Below are positions 1 through 13,894 of a DNA stretch of 64,000 nt, in pieces. Position 1 is the stretch's first letter. Each line of letters starts with the position of its first letter. The notes under the pieces are model-generated. The model had not been told where the DNA came from and did no database searches. It saw only the letters and a program-made list of their open reading frames with translations. Source of the DNA: Charina bottae (Eukaryota > Chordata > Lepidosauria > Squamata > Charinaidae); NCBI GenBank assembly GCA_023362775.1, contig JALMGJ010000006.1, positions 16,824,001 through 16,888,000 of the forward strand, read 5' to 3'. The position numbers and the translations under genes were made by a program.

Positions 1-118
1 AGTCGTGTCCGACTCTAGGGGCCGGTGCTCATCTCCGTTTGTTAGCCGAAGAGCCAGCGTTGTCCGAAGACGCTTCCGCGGTCATGTGGCCACATAACGT
101 GCGCGGAACGCTGTTATG
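1..118 (-). mobile_element. Sauria-type SINE fragment (cut by window start)
   Basis: The sequence matches the 3' half of the two larger SINEs at 36048 and 42608: GTCGTGTCCGACTC, TTGTTAGCCGAAGAGCCAGC, then GCTTCCGCGGTCATGTGGCC. It is in minus orientation. The 3' tail lies before position 1 and the 5' tRNA-like head is missing beyond about 118, so this copy is truncated. Confidence 0.8.
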
Positions 119-315
119 AGTTATAGTAATGAGTTATTGAACATTAAAAAGAGAATAAACCTGCCCATTCATCACATTTTCATAAATGGAGAATTTTATG
201 TATAGTCTGAAAAATGTATGTTCTGGATTTTTTTTATTATTGAGAATATAAACATGTGTTCTGTTTTTTTTTCCCACACAAGGTAATATTTCTTATAGTG
301 AATGTATTAAATGTA

Positions 316-544
316 CAGGTAGTCCTCATTTAGCAACTGCCTCATTTAGTGACCATTCATAGTTATGACAGTGATGAAAAAGTAACTTTTCTACCAATCC
401 TTGCATTTATGACCTTTGCAGGTCTGTAAAGCAAAGGAAAGTTGAAGTAAGATCATAAGCACAGTCATAGTTTTACTTAGCAACTGCTTTGATTAGCGAC
501 CCAGTTGCCGGTACCAATTGTGGTTGCTAAACGAGGACTACCTG
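316..544. mobile_element. MITE, TA-flanked (mariner-like), family 1
   Basis: A 229-bp element with inverted ends CAGGTAGTCCTCATTTAGC / GCTAAACGAGGACTACCTG, flanked by TA on both sides (314-315 and 545-546). It carries no ORF. A second copy lies at 48729-48955 with about 85-90% similarity by eye. The TA target and short inverted ends suggest a non-autonomous Tc1/mariner relative. Confidence 0.8.
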
Positions 545-1834
545 TACATTCTTAACTGTCTGCTAAACTTGACTGAGCTGTACTTTTCAGATGCAGGATT
601 TGTAAATATTGTTAGATTTTTTAAACACTAATAAACAATGAGATGAAGTACCACCTGCATTTGTGAAATGTCTATGAGAGAAGCACTTGCTAAAATGTTT
701 GAGAGCCTTAGAATATCAATCATTGTCAAGGTTTTCAGCTTTTATGAGGATCTGATCCATTTGTCAAGCATTGTAATCACCAATGGATTAGTGTTATATT
801 TTCTCCTGGTAAGAAGAAGCTACATATAATTGCAAAATTCAGTCTTTATAAAAATAAACACAATGCTTGGTTATGTTTCAGCATTCTAAACCACTATTGT
901 TTCTGAAATTGCTCATGCAAATATATTATGGAGTGTGGACTGTGTGTGTGGAGATGAGTTCACATAATCTCTATGCATTAGAAATGGGTAAATTTCCCAT
1001 GTTGTCCCAAATGGAGCAGAAAGTGAATATATCAACATGTTTGTAAGAATGGAATGATACACTTTCTGTCTTCAAATGATATGCCTCATACCTACAACCA
1101 AGGCTTACAGAATAGCAGTTGCATAATCTTTCTGGAGAAGGTTTAGCCTTGGCTAACATAGTGAAACGATCAGGGATTCAGACAGTAAACTGATATTGTG
1201 TCAAAATCTAAAATATAAATTCCATACAAATGGGCTTTTCTTCAAAATAAAATAAAATATGGATCTTGTATAATGTCAGTACTTGGTAGCTCCAGTTAAA
1301 GTAGCAGATCTGCAAATTTAGCAAACTCTATTATCCATCTTTTGTTGAAATTTAATGCAAGTCAGGCTTCAGTTCAGAAATTAAGAATGTATCGCTGCAT
1401 TCCAGGCACCAGCCTTAGGCAGGCATCCTGGTTTCTCTTAATTTAAGATTGTCTGGAACTTGGCTATTGAGCATTGCTGTGTACCTTGTTATTGTATTAA
1501 TTATTTCACGACAGAAATCTTGCTAAGAGACGACAGTTTTCTTATATAATGTGCAACTGGTCTAGGTGTCTTTTTCCTTGCTTCTAAGAATTAGGTTACA
1601 AAGACAGAAATACAGAAAGTAGATTCTTGGAATCCTCCTTTGTGCAGATCTCCAGTATGTCTTGTCTTATGAAATTTGATCCTAAAACTCTATGAGAATC
1701 CATAACTAACAGAAACTTTGAGTCTTTGTCAAACTAATATGCTATCTATGAATTGATCCTTTTCAATTTTCTTGGCTATATTTGGAGTTCTGATTGTGAA
1801 TTTAAATTGTCACTTGCTTAATCTACTGCGTGAG

Positions 1835-2985
1835 ACATAGAGGATTTTAATCAGACTTTCTCTGACTTCCACCAAGATTTTAAACAGATTCTTTATGATT
1901 CTTACCAAGTTTTTATGCACGGCATTCAGGATATTGTGGAAAATATGAGGTCTAAAATGTGTCATCTGGTTGGGGATGTTGTGGATGAAACTGAGGAATT
2001 TAACAGCGACAGAAATGTCTCTTCTAAGAGTGAGATCGGGACTTTTGTTGAAATGCTGGATGAAGATCAGATAGTCGAGTTGAAGAAATTAAAGGGAGAG
2101 ATCAAGTTGCAAGCCATAAGGGAAATTGATCTTCTGATGGAACGCCATGGAAAAGAAGGGGTCATTATGTATGGGAGGTCTTCAAAGAGAAGTCAGAGTT
2201 TTTGAGGGGGGAAGTTGGGCTGCTCGATTTTTTAAAGAAAAAAGCTCTGTGTGTACTGTGGGGATATGTAAATGCTCTAGTTTATTTTGAAGTGGGATAA
2301 GGGTTTAAGAATATTTATCTGGATTGCTTTTAGGGTTTGGCTGACTTCATTTAACGATTTGGATTAAGATTATTAAGGTATAATATAAAAAAATAATAAA
2401 TGTTTGGTTTTGGGTTTAATATGACTAAGATTATTAAAATTATTAAAATTGTTTTCTTATCAAGTATAATGGCAGACAATTTATATGTTTTTTAGTTTGA
2501 TCTTTATTATAGTAGACAGGAATGTATAGAATAGTAGTAGGAAGGAAATAATTAAAATGAATGTTATCTTTGGGGGGGAAGTTGATTAGGAGGTGTGTAT
2601 GTATGTATGTGTATGTGTGTATATATACTGTGTGTGTGTATATTCTTTTAATATAAAGGGAGGGAGCAATTGTATTTAGTGATTTTTATAATGTGCCAAT
2701 GGAATGATTTATAGAAATAATGTGATTTTGGTTTGATATAGAGCAAGGGATTGATATGGAAAATTGTTGTATATCCTTGCTGTTAAAAGTCAGAAGTCAC
2801 ATATTTTGTAACCTAACAAAAATTTTCTCTTGTGTTTCCACAGTTTTTTAGTTTTTTCTTTTTTTTCTTTTTTTGTAGTTTTTTGTAGTATTTCTGTAGC
2901 TTTTATCTTTGTTTGAAACTTAATAACATTCTTATAAAAAAAGTAAATTGTCACTTGCTGTTTAACTGGACAGAGATTACTCATG
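1835..2985 (+). mobile_element. Probable LINE fragment with a 120-codon ORF remnant
   Basis: An open frame runs from about 1835 to 2205 on the plus strand, with acidic and helical composition (DETEEFNSD, ELKKLKGEIKLQAIREID) as in a coiled-coil ORF1-type protein. After it come long T/A-rich sequences and a T-rich 3' part (2830-2900). The layout (ORF end, AT-rich untranslated region) looks like a decayed LINE, possibly L1-type. I do not recognise the family with certainty and see no target-site duplication. Confidence 0.35.
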
Positions 2986-5177
2986 AAAAGTCATGTTTTC
3001 CCATTATCAAAAAATCAGATTTTTCTAATTGCAAAAGAGGATAAACATCCTTTTATGACTCTATTATTCTTATGGAAGGCAGCATTTATATAGTATTTTC
3101 TACATGGGTAGACTAATTATAGTAAGAATTAACTTACAACCTGAGTTCTAAGTACTAAGTCAGATTTTGTTTCATGTGTTTGTGTAGAGTTTGAAATTGT
3201 GATATTTTAACAACTACAATTCATCCTTTATTGCATAATGATTTCTCAAGCTGGGAATAGTTGTGAATACTTAAGTATCTAAAATGGTTTTACTATCACA
3301 TAAGAGGCACAGGCAGGCTTGGAAAAATCCCAAGGATTGCTGAATAATAAGAGAAAGGAAATACTTTTAAGGAGGAGTGTACAACACACTGTGACCTTAT
3401 ATTATATTATATTCAGTGGCCACCGAAAACTGACCAACTGTCCTGAGGAATGGGAAATAAACATCAAATTATGTCAGAAGAATTGACTTGAATAGCATGG
3501 CTGATTTAATTAGAAAAATTAAGAATAGGGACAGCTTCCATACTTTATACTTACATCAGAAGAAACCAATAAATTCAAATCTGACAATCACAGGTATTGT
3601 GTAGTAGTGATTTTCAACATTAAGAGGAATGTATGTCACTAGCATAATACTGTAGTTTTCATCAAGGTGTTCTGTGTAAACAATACATAAAACAAGATCT
3701 CTGGACTTATGGAGTAAATGGGTATTCATGAAAGTGAAGCACAGGAATGCTGTAGTTAAAACTAAAGCCTCCTCAACTCCAACAGCACAAGCTGCAAGGT
3801 GGATGAAAACAAAATACCTTGGTGAGATTGCTCAGAGGATCATAAGTGTGCATATGACTATATTACATAATCTGTTTTAAAGACTGTCCATGGGACACAA
3901 TGGTTCCATAATATCACCTATATCTACACTAATAAATATTTTTGTCAAACACAGCCTACGTTGCCCCAAATATGCATATTTTAGGCTATTAAAGGGTTAT
4001 AATCCACCTGGGCATATGGCCGTAGAATCATTACCAGTGATCAAAGTAATACATAGAAAAAATACTGAATCTGGTTTCTTACTTTCTCTTTCTATCCTGT
4101 GACTGGCATTGATGATTTCAATTGATGAAAAGTATTTCACAGACGTCAGGAACGCTGAGCATCCATTTGCATATGCAACCTTTACTTGGGCACAATGTGT
4201 GCATTCCACATAGATTCCTGGACCAGGACATAGACCAATTCTCACAAGGGAAATTAAAATTTTTATATGTATACAATCCCATGCCATTTTAGGTACGTTA
4301 ATAATGTATATAAAATATTTTAATATACTCCATTGTGCTTACTCCACCAATTCAATATTAATTTGTATTAATTTAAATTATAAATAATAATTTGTTACCA
4401 GGTATGTAAAGAATGTTCTAGGATCTGCTTTGCTATTTTTTTGATAGCATATATTTACAGACTATTTATCTTACAATTCCAGATTCTAAATACTTATAAA
4501 ATAAAGTCACAGACTTTTCATTTGCTTATCTACATAACTTCTCAGTATTAATACTGATTATATTATGATAGATTCACATTCATGTATAGCTGAAAGCTCT
4601 ATTTTTAACTGAATTTCAGATAGCTAAATATATGTTTCTTAATTTTTAGAATGTATTCATAACTCTGCTCATTAGAGACAATAAAATGGAAATGTGATAG
4701 CACAGTTGAGTTCACAGTGATCTACAAAGGTTTGAAACATATTAATTGGCAATGCTTTCTGATACACTGTGCTCCTGTTTATAGCAAATTGATGGTGTGT
4801 TTGGGTTTTTGTTTTAAAAGGTCTTTTCTAAAGAAGTGGCATTTAAAAGCCTATACCTGTGAAATAACTTGAGTGTCAAACTGACCTGTCATACTAAATT
4901 CAAAATCTGAATTTTGATGAGATGGAAATATTATTGGGGCCATTATGAAAAGCTCACTTAAAGAAAAATCAGTATTAGGAACAATTAGGAAAGGAATTGA
5001 AACAAAACAGTAAGTATGAAAATGCCATTATAGAAACCTGTATTATACTCAGTTCAGAATACTGTCTGATTTTTTAATTGCTCTGTTTAAATTAATGTAT
5101 ATAAGTGGAATTGGGCAGAAAAATATGATAGATATTTCCTAAATGCTGTACTATCTAAAGTAAGTGATAGTTACTTT

Positions 5178-5243
5178 AGATCTGGGGGAGATGGGCGGTG
5201 GCAAAATGTGAATAATAAATAAATAAATAAATAAATAAATAAA
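5178..5243 (+). repeat. CR1/L3-like LINE 3' tail running into (AATA)n
   Basis: The stretch GGGGGAGATGGGCGGTGGCA is the 3'-terminal hairpin-like tail of a CR1/L3-type LINE, and it passes directly into an AATA microsatellite. The same tail occurs at 6780, 37764, 56467 and 58385, each time with its own simple repeat or A/T-rich end. Confidence 0.6.
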
Positions 5244-6779
5244 ATCATATTTTCATCTTAAATTTCTATGTCATTCCAGTTATTCGACTGCCCAGAATAG
5301 GTTAAAAACAGATAAAAAGTTTTATCTTATCAGACAGCACATATTTAAGCTACGGCTACTTTTTTAGCCATGAGACGGTAACTACTAGTTTATACTGCTT
5401 CAATAGAGGATTGGATGGATCCATGGAAGTAGATTTATCCATACCTGTTGTTATTACTTTTAAAATAGCACTATATGCGTTCATGGCATCTGAAAAGTCC
5501 CTAGCCCAAAGAGCTTGCGTTATAAAAACAAGACATAGAGAAATAACAGAAGAACAGGAGAGAAACTGGAAAGCAAATGGGAAGAAAATGCCATTATATC
5601 AATTGCGCTTAGAACCTTAGAGGATATTGAGATGGGTGATGCCTCAAAAAACTTAGGGTATGTTTGAGAAGCATATGGAGGAAGAAAGAGAATGAACTTG
5701 GGGATGTATTCTGGGAGCCAATTTCAATTCAAGAGAGAATGAAGAGAGAAAGTTATTTTAGGGAACAAGAGTCTTTGATTGATGATGGTAATATAGCTGA
5801 ATGGATGATGGACACAGGTCAAAATAGGACTTAAGAGCCATAAGTGGTTTGGAAGGTAAGATAAATATTGATTGGGTGGGTAGGGGAATCTGTAAGTGGA
5901 TAGAAAAACAACATAGGGGTTTAAGCAAGAGGTGTCAAATGAACAGATCAAAAGATAATTTGGCAAAATAATACTGAATCAGTGGGTAAATATCAAGATA
6001 ACATAATGCACAATTAGAGATATAATTGCAGTAATGAACATAAGAGAAGGTCCCAGAGAGGTCCCATTTGTAGATGGCCATTAGACATAAAAATGGATCA
6101 AGCTATTGCTTGGAAAAATAGGCTTCCCACCCCAATAATGCCTTTTATATACACTGCATAAAAGTATGTAAATGACTATTGTTAGAGCATGCTGTTTGGG
6201 CATGGCAATCTACATGCTTAGAAAAATATATTTTTATGTAGATAAATTGATTCATTGCATGATTGTTTTCCCTAAGTGTAACTAAACATTGTTTCTGAGA
6301 GCATATTACAATGATTTTTCCATACAGTGAGGATCTGTGTCATGTACATCAAGTACATACCTTAATACTGAACTAGGAACTTTGTAACATGATTTCCTAG
6401 TTTATAGAACTCTGTAATTTATGGTCTTGCATCAGCTCTCTATATGCAAATATCAAATTGTGGTCCTTGATAGGGTCATATTGCCATCCTCATTAAAAGA
6501 TGCATTCAAGTAGTGCAGCAGGGTCCAAATTAGTATAACAGTTGGGATGCAACCAAACCTATTTCAACAGCAGCCATGCAAAGGCTATGTGAGGCAAATG
6601 AGTTTAAGCATATATAGTGTATATATTGTATATGGATTGGAAACAGGTTCTCTAAGTTCAAGTGAATTATTTGTCTAAGAGAAAGTAGCATTGTATTACC
6701 TTTGGTCTTCCCTTATGTGTATGTGTATGTCTCTGTGTGCGCACGCATGTATATGTGCATGCTTATAAATTACCAGTAT

Positions 6780-6852
6780 AATTTATTTATTTATTTTTCA
6801 ACTTCTATCACCGCACCATCTCCCCCAAAGGGGACTCTGGGTGGTTTACAAA
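6780..6852 (-). repeat. CR1/L3-like LINE 3' tail with (TTTA)n
   Basis: Reverse orientation copy of the same tail: TTTATTTATTTA followed by CACCATCTCCCCCAAAGGGG and ACTCTGGGTGG. Only the tail is preserved. Confidence 0.6.
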
Positions 6853-9800
6853 AACAATTGATATTATTATTATTGATAATAATTGATATTGTGATGCATT
6901 TTCAAATAACTTTTTACCCACAGAGAATTAATTTCCTATGTTTTAGGATCAGGCAAGATTGTTCAACAAGCCAGTAATAGGTAGGACTTAATATGATTGA
7001 TAGCACAATCCTAAATACTCAAAAATAAATTCCATTGAATTCAATGAGGCTTACTTCAATCATATGGAAGAAATACTGCATGGGAACTGCTAGAGGATCC
7101 CTTCCCAATTTTTGCATGGTGTTTCCTGCAATCCAGCAGTTATGAATTGTGAAAAACAAGCAAACTAATATTTGGGCAATTATGAAGAACTGATGTCTTT
7201 TTTTGATCCTCTGCCTTAGGAATAGGTCTGCTTCTGCATTGGTTTTTTTCTGTAAACTGTGCCTCATCTCCCCAAATGCTTCAAAGCAGGAAATCCTAAA
7301 CATACCTTGGAAACATATGCAGTGAGGACAAGGCAAGTGAAAGACACAGTGGCATAAAGGGGCATTTGAGGTGATTTGACCTCACAACAGAGGACAGTGT
7401 GCCAGAAATCATAGACAGATCATAGCCAAATATGGGACTGTAGCTTTAGACAGATTTTAGATTAATTGCTCCAATATTCTGAATACAAAAGTACATATTT
7501 ACTGCCTACCAAAGCTGAAATGATATAGTGATGAAAACTCTGAATTTTGAGTTTAAAATACAAATTACATTAAATCACAACTTAACCGTATCAGAAATTG
7601 CAGTGTTTTACAGTAGGAAATCTGGAGGTAATAAAGTTATGCATAACCATTACAATGGGTAGATTTATACTTCTGAAACATATTTTAGATCTTTTTAAAG
7701 CATTAAGTATGAAATTGTTTAATGATATCTAGTCCATAGAAGTTTCCCTCATGTGTCATTTCTAAATAGCTATATCATGAATATTTCCCCACAAAAGTTA
7801 AATATCAGAATGGTGAAATATATTGAAATGAAGGCTAGGTGTACTGCTGCTACCTCTCCAATGAAATAGTTTTTGAACTTGATAGTATACACCAGATGTA
7901 ATGAACCTGCACTTATTTCTGAAAAACATAGTTCAACAACTTTGAATGTCTTAGGATCCTTGTAAATGTTTTAGAAATAAATGTGTAAACCTTGAATGAC
8001 ATGGAGTTTTGTTGACATATAGTGTCACTAATCTTCCATAACAGCTTAATAGATATGGCATATATCAAGAACATTTGGCTCTAGAGAATATATAATCTGC
8101 TACAGTTTCATCTTTTTACAACAAGGACCTAGATATAAAATGATAACATATGTGAGCTAGTTTATCTGTCCCCCAAAGCTAAGTTAATTTATAGTTGTAA
8201 TGCTACATTTCACTTTAGAACATGTACAATTTCCATTAATTTTAATGGGAAGGATATTTTTTAAAGGCTGCAAACAAAATGCAAGCTCAACCAGTAAAAT
8301 GAAATTGCTTTGGAACAGTCTTCCCTGCCCTGACATCCTCCAGAAGTGTTAGGATTACAACTTGTTGGCCATACTGGCTGGTAATTCTGGAAGTAACAGA
8401 CCTCAAATATCCAGAGAGTACTAGTTTGAAGAAGCCTGCTGTAGAGATATGATGTAGCCCAATCTTTGTTATGTGCTACAAGGGAAAAGCTGAATAGATT
8501 CTCTTGTCAGGTTTTCCCCACTCTACTTATTAAAATATAAAAACTGACAAATACATTTGGAAAACTGAATTGTTAATATTTAAAATATGAATTAAATTCT
8601 CTCTCTCTCTCTGTGTGTGTGTCTCTGTTTCTGTGTGTATGTATAAAAACTCTTCACCCACAAAAAACTTAATTTTTATCATCAAATTAACTCCATATGA
8701 AAATTGTGATAAGACATTGTATAACTATTCCCATAATGACCTTATGAAAGAAAAGAATGCACCTATTTCTTGAGTTGAAGATCTGATTTCAAAAGTCTGA
8801 AATTCTCTAAGGTTCTATTTTATATTTTTTTCAGAAAACATGGTTGGATTCCTCAAACTGCTATCTGTTTCTTGTGATTCTTGAAAATGAAATGTTAGAT
8901 AGCAATGCGCTTTAAAAACATTTCGTATAGGGTTAAACTCTAGAAGCAACTATAATTTGGCTCATGAAGAAAGGTTAGTAAATTTATACTTCATTTTAAT
9001 ACTGTACATGCCTTACAATTTTAAGAGTTAAAGTTTTATTGTAATACACTTTGAGATTTTATATCAGAAGCAGTGTGCAATTTTTTTAAAAAAATGATTC
9101 GATTACTTTTTCAAACAGATATTTATATATTTATGACTTCTGAAAAATAATCTTACATTATTAACATAACAGAATAAATGTTTCTTCCATATGGGAAACA
9201 TGAACTCCCAAACCTTAGACCAGCCTTTCACAACCTAAGTGCCTTCCTGGTGTGTGAATCGGTTTGGATCCAATCTTATTTTCCACAAATATTGCTAGAA
9301 CTACATGCATTCTTTCTTGAAAAAAAATCAAGTTTTGAAATAAAATTGGTGATTTCCATAAATTATGCAAGAAGCAAGTTTACATTTAGTTGCTTCTTTT
9401 GCATATTTGAATCTGTTTCTAATAAGTATGGAAGGAGGCATACGGGACACTGCCCAAAGTCTCACTGCTGGACTATAGGAACTCCTACTGTACTTAGTTC
9501 CCTCAGATATTGGCAGTGTTCATACATCTGTAAGCCCTTGTAGATTAGAAACTTCCAAGTCTACACCTAATATAAATGCCTTTGCTTGAGTGTTCTTTGT
9601 AGAATAATCTATCTGATACAAAAACAAACACAAAACATAACTATTTCCCCAAATAAATAACTCATTAAAACATGCACATAAACACAAAATATAGTTAGAT
9701 ATCAGAAGTAACAGAATTATTAAGATGACAACACAGTGGGAGGAATAATATAGAATGTCAAAATAATCTGTTGGGATGCTCCTGTCCTTTGCTTGCTGTA

Positions 9801-12800
9801 TATTGGAGGACTTTGCTCTCCTCACACCAGCTTTGCAAGAAGTATTTTTTAAAAAATAATGTTCTCATAGAACAATATATTCACACATATGTAGAAAGCA
9901 AAGATTTGTTTCCAATATTAGCTGTTCAGCAAAGGACTGGAAAGGTTAGAGGATAAGACACAGAGCAACAGAGGGATGAACAAACAGACAGAGCAACATA
10001 GATGAGTGCAGAATCTGAAAAAAAAGGCGAAGGGTTAGATGCATGCCGTCCTTCCACCAATCTTTGTTCCATTGCAAGAGTGGGGCTGTTTTAGGCCACA
10101 ATCCTCAAGCTGCTTACTCAGGACTAGTAAGAGAAGCTCCAAATCAGCTAATGAACCAACCAGCTGGCTCTAATAATTACTGCCATATTTCAAACCAGCC
10201 TACATTATATAGAAATCTGTCATTTCAATCTTAAAAGCCATTTTTAGGGAAACGTGTCCCATTGATTTCTGTAGAATCTACAAACAAATCGGATTGTAGC
10301 CAGAATGCCAGCCAGGTCTCCAGACTCACTGAGAAGATTTTGATACAAAGAGGTCTAACCTCTTGTCCCCAGCTGACATTTGGCCTAAGTGTCAGTTTCA
10401 AGATTGAACCCATAGCTCTCCGCTTTCAGACACGTTTGATTGTTGCTGAAAATTGGTTGACAGACTTTTGGCCTGACTTGAATGACAAAGGCAAGGAGGG
10501 CATAAAAGATAGTAATGGAGAAAGGGAGGAGGGAAAGGTGTACCACTGGGAATAAATGGAAAAATGAATTACCAAGGATACGGACGTTTGTGTTGAGAAT
10601 TCTGGATTTATAGTATATATAGAGAGAGATCTCTTATTTGCCCGGTTAGAGAATGGGGAACCTACAGCCCACAGATATTTTGGGTTCAACTTTCATAATG
10701 GTCATCATTGACCAAGCTTGCTGGGACCAAGTGGAGTTGTAGTCTAATAATACCACATGGGCACCAGATCCCCCATTCCTAGCCTAGTCTGAAACAAACC
10801 AGTACCAAGTGAGGAAAAAAAAATTGCAGTGGTTTGACAAAGGTTTTTAAAAATTGTGTTTGCTTCTGACTAGAATCTTTTCAGAAACCCCTCAAAAACT
10901 GTTGGTAATATACCACACTTGTTTCTAGGGACACTTTTTGAAGGCTACTTGGAACGTTTATATAGCTGCCCCTTCTTGGGGTATCCAAGCTCATAGCAAT
11001 AATTTGTTCTGCATTCTGCCATTACAGGAATCACAGGTAGAAATCGGCAGCTGTACCTGTGAGTGGGCGAGGTAACATTATCTTCTCCATGGGGATGGGT
11101 TCTCAGGGATGAGACAAGTCAGAACACAGTGCATGGAGAAGATTCTGAATTTCTGATCTGGCAGCAGATCACAGCCACCAAATTAATTTGCTGTGGCTTT
11201 AAAATAATTCAGAAAGCACCTTTATTTTTTGGCAGTATATCAAGAAACTTGATTTCCCCAGGAATAGAAAATGAGCATTTTTTAAAAAATGGCTTCAGTA
11301 AAGCATTAATAGGCTTGTTAGAAAGCAATGTGAGAATAGGCATGCCTAAAAATCTAGGGACAGCTACATCCTCATCTCTCTCTCTCTCTCTCATTCCCTT
11401 ATAATCATTTCAGTACAGTCATTCCATTCAAGCAAGGGATAAACTTCTTTTACACTACTAGTGGCTAGGATCAGGTCCTAAAAATAATCCTCTAAATACT
11501 TCATTGAAATTTAGGATTAGGAATAACATTTTGTATACCTTCTGTTATTCCTTTCATCATACAAGCACATTTATTACATGCAAACACTTGAAGGTAAAAC
11601 AGATGGCATGAGATTAGGACTAATATGCTCAAAGCTTGTACATCCTTCTTAAATGCAATCATATATGTGAAATATATTTTCCAAGCTAAGGGTAGCTACA
11701 CAGATGCATTGACAAACATTGCTAGCCATGCAGGAGTAGATAAACCTTACTCGCCTTTCACAGAACATTCATACTTTTGCAAATATAAGGACATACAATC
11801 TCAGCACATATAAACAGCTCTTTTATATGTGCCTGATGGAGAACATCTGCTCTATTCAATTAAGATAAGGGCACCTGTTTTACTATAGATATTCAAGCAT
11901 GTAAGTATACAGTGCTCTAACATAATGGAAAATAAGGAAGAAGAATAACAAAATACTAGAGTTCTTTGAATAGGTTCTTAAATTTGAATTCTGGGGGTGT
12001 TAGGTGTTTTTTTATTTTTTTCTATTCTGTTAGCCCTGTTTTCCTATTTCATAATAGTAGAAAGTATATATAAAAGATCCCCATATAGATTAACAAGCCT
12101 CTTCTATTACTCAGAGGGAGGAGTTACTTATTAAGCAATGAACTAAGAAACCATAAATACTATCAACTATGTATCAATAGAGAAAGTTTTTCTCAATACC
12201 TGCAATCAAACCCCTTTCAATACTCCAAGTTACAGCTTTCAAATTTCATATTATTGTTACTTGGAGGTTGCATTCCAAAGAACAAAAATCCTTGTTCCTA
12301 AGTTCATGAAACGTAATAGTCAGTTCTCCCAAATAAGGTAGCTTCCCAGAAAAAAATAGAGAAACTCCCATTCACCACCATTTCTCACAAAATAGGAGAC
12401 TGAAGTGAAATAAGTTAAAGATTTCAGTCATTTTATTGTTTTGGATATATTATTCACCGTTACACTTAGCAACTCCTTTTTAAGAATGACTGCATTTGGA
12501 TGACATAGCATGGTCATGAATGCAGCATGAGAGCTTCTACTGAGTAGAAGTAAGCCATTATACTGCCTTCAGATGACAGTTAAAAACAAATCACCGGTCA
12601 GTGGTTTGCAACCACTCCTGTTGTGGGGAAAAAGCCCACTGGATAACTTCATGGCTAGGTCAGAGTTGGTTCTGCCCTCTCATTCAAATGCATGTTCCCA
12701 TTCAATGGATTGTACATTTGTGCAACTAGAGAAGCATCATTGTTAACAAGCAAAGAGCATAACACAATTTAGACAGCATGGGAGCTAGTCTTTTACTGCT

Positions 12801-13702
12801 CAATTCTCAGAAGAGGAGGACAACAACCTATAACAAAGCATATTTTGGGCATTATCCAGCAATGAGTGCATAGCCAGGCAGCCAGGCAGACATACAGTAT
12901 ATCCCTCTAATTTAAAAAAAAATGGCAATGCTTAGTTACAAGTTTATTTTGTTTTGTATTTTCTCATACAAAGGTCCCATGTATCTGAGGACACCTTTTC
13001 TGTACTAGCTGTTCATATGCATCCTATATTTCAGTCTGTGAAATCATAATTACAAGCATTCAGCAACAATGAATAGGAACGAAGAGATTTAGCTGATTCT
13101 AGATACAGTCAGGTGCAAGAAAATAAAATGAAACCACTAAATCAAAAGCTAAAAAATCAAGAAGTATCTAAACATTAGGAATCTAAGCATGTGAATTTGT
13201 GCACCCTTTTTGAGAAGTAACATCAGCACTACCTACTTTCAAGTAAAGCTGCATAGGGTTGGATTTAAATATTGTATTCAGGACCTTGGAAGGGAAGGCA
13301 ACAAGCTTGTAAACATCTCAACTTAGTAGAAACTACCATGGCTTCTTATTCAGTAAAATTCAGTTTCTGACTGTTGAAAAGTGTAACTGAGAAGACACAT
13401 CCTGTAGTGATTGCTACCCTACACTCAGAGACCTACACCTAAAAAATGGCAGATAACTAATATTGGATTTGTTCTTGTGACAATGCAGTGATTTCAGTGG
13501 AAGTTTGCGACAATACAGTCCATTCTAAATGAATGTACAGTAGCCTAAAGAGTAGTTTCATGTGTTCATAACTTAGATTCATGCTAGTAAACATGCACAT
13601 GCAGAACATGCATGCCCACTCTAATGCAAGAGAATTACATGCCAAGAATGTTAGGCGCTTAGGCAATTACAATTGCATCCACATACAAGCTCAGTTATAC
13701 TT

Positions 13703-13894
13703 TTAAGGCTTGTGCACACATTGTCTACCCAAAGTGGATGTCACCTGTCCTGTGGAAACTAGTTTCCCCAGTGAAGTCTCACTTAACTCTAGTGAATTAG
13801 CTCTTAGCTCAGCTTAGAGCTGGCGTGCTGCTCTCTAAAGGTAAGCCAAGCAGTTTAACAAGGAGTTAAATGTAATGTGTGCACAAGCCCTAAG
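13703..13894. mobile_element. Small inverted-repeat element (MITE)
   Basis: About 190 bp with inverted ends: AAGGCTTGTGCACACATTG at the left and ATGTGTGCACAAGCCCTAA at the right. There is no ORF. Left flank TTAA suggests a piggyBac-like target, but the right copy is CTAA, so the superfamily is uncertain. Confidence 0.5.

Noticed and set aside
9178..9543. 121-codon plus-strand ORF
   Set aside because: No motif, codon bias or splice context; part of it (CCAGCCTTTCACAACCTAAG) resembles a degraded repeat.
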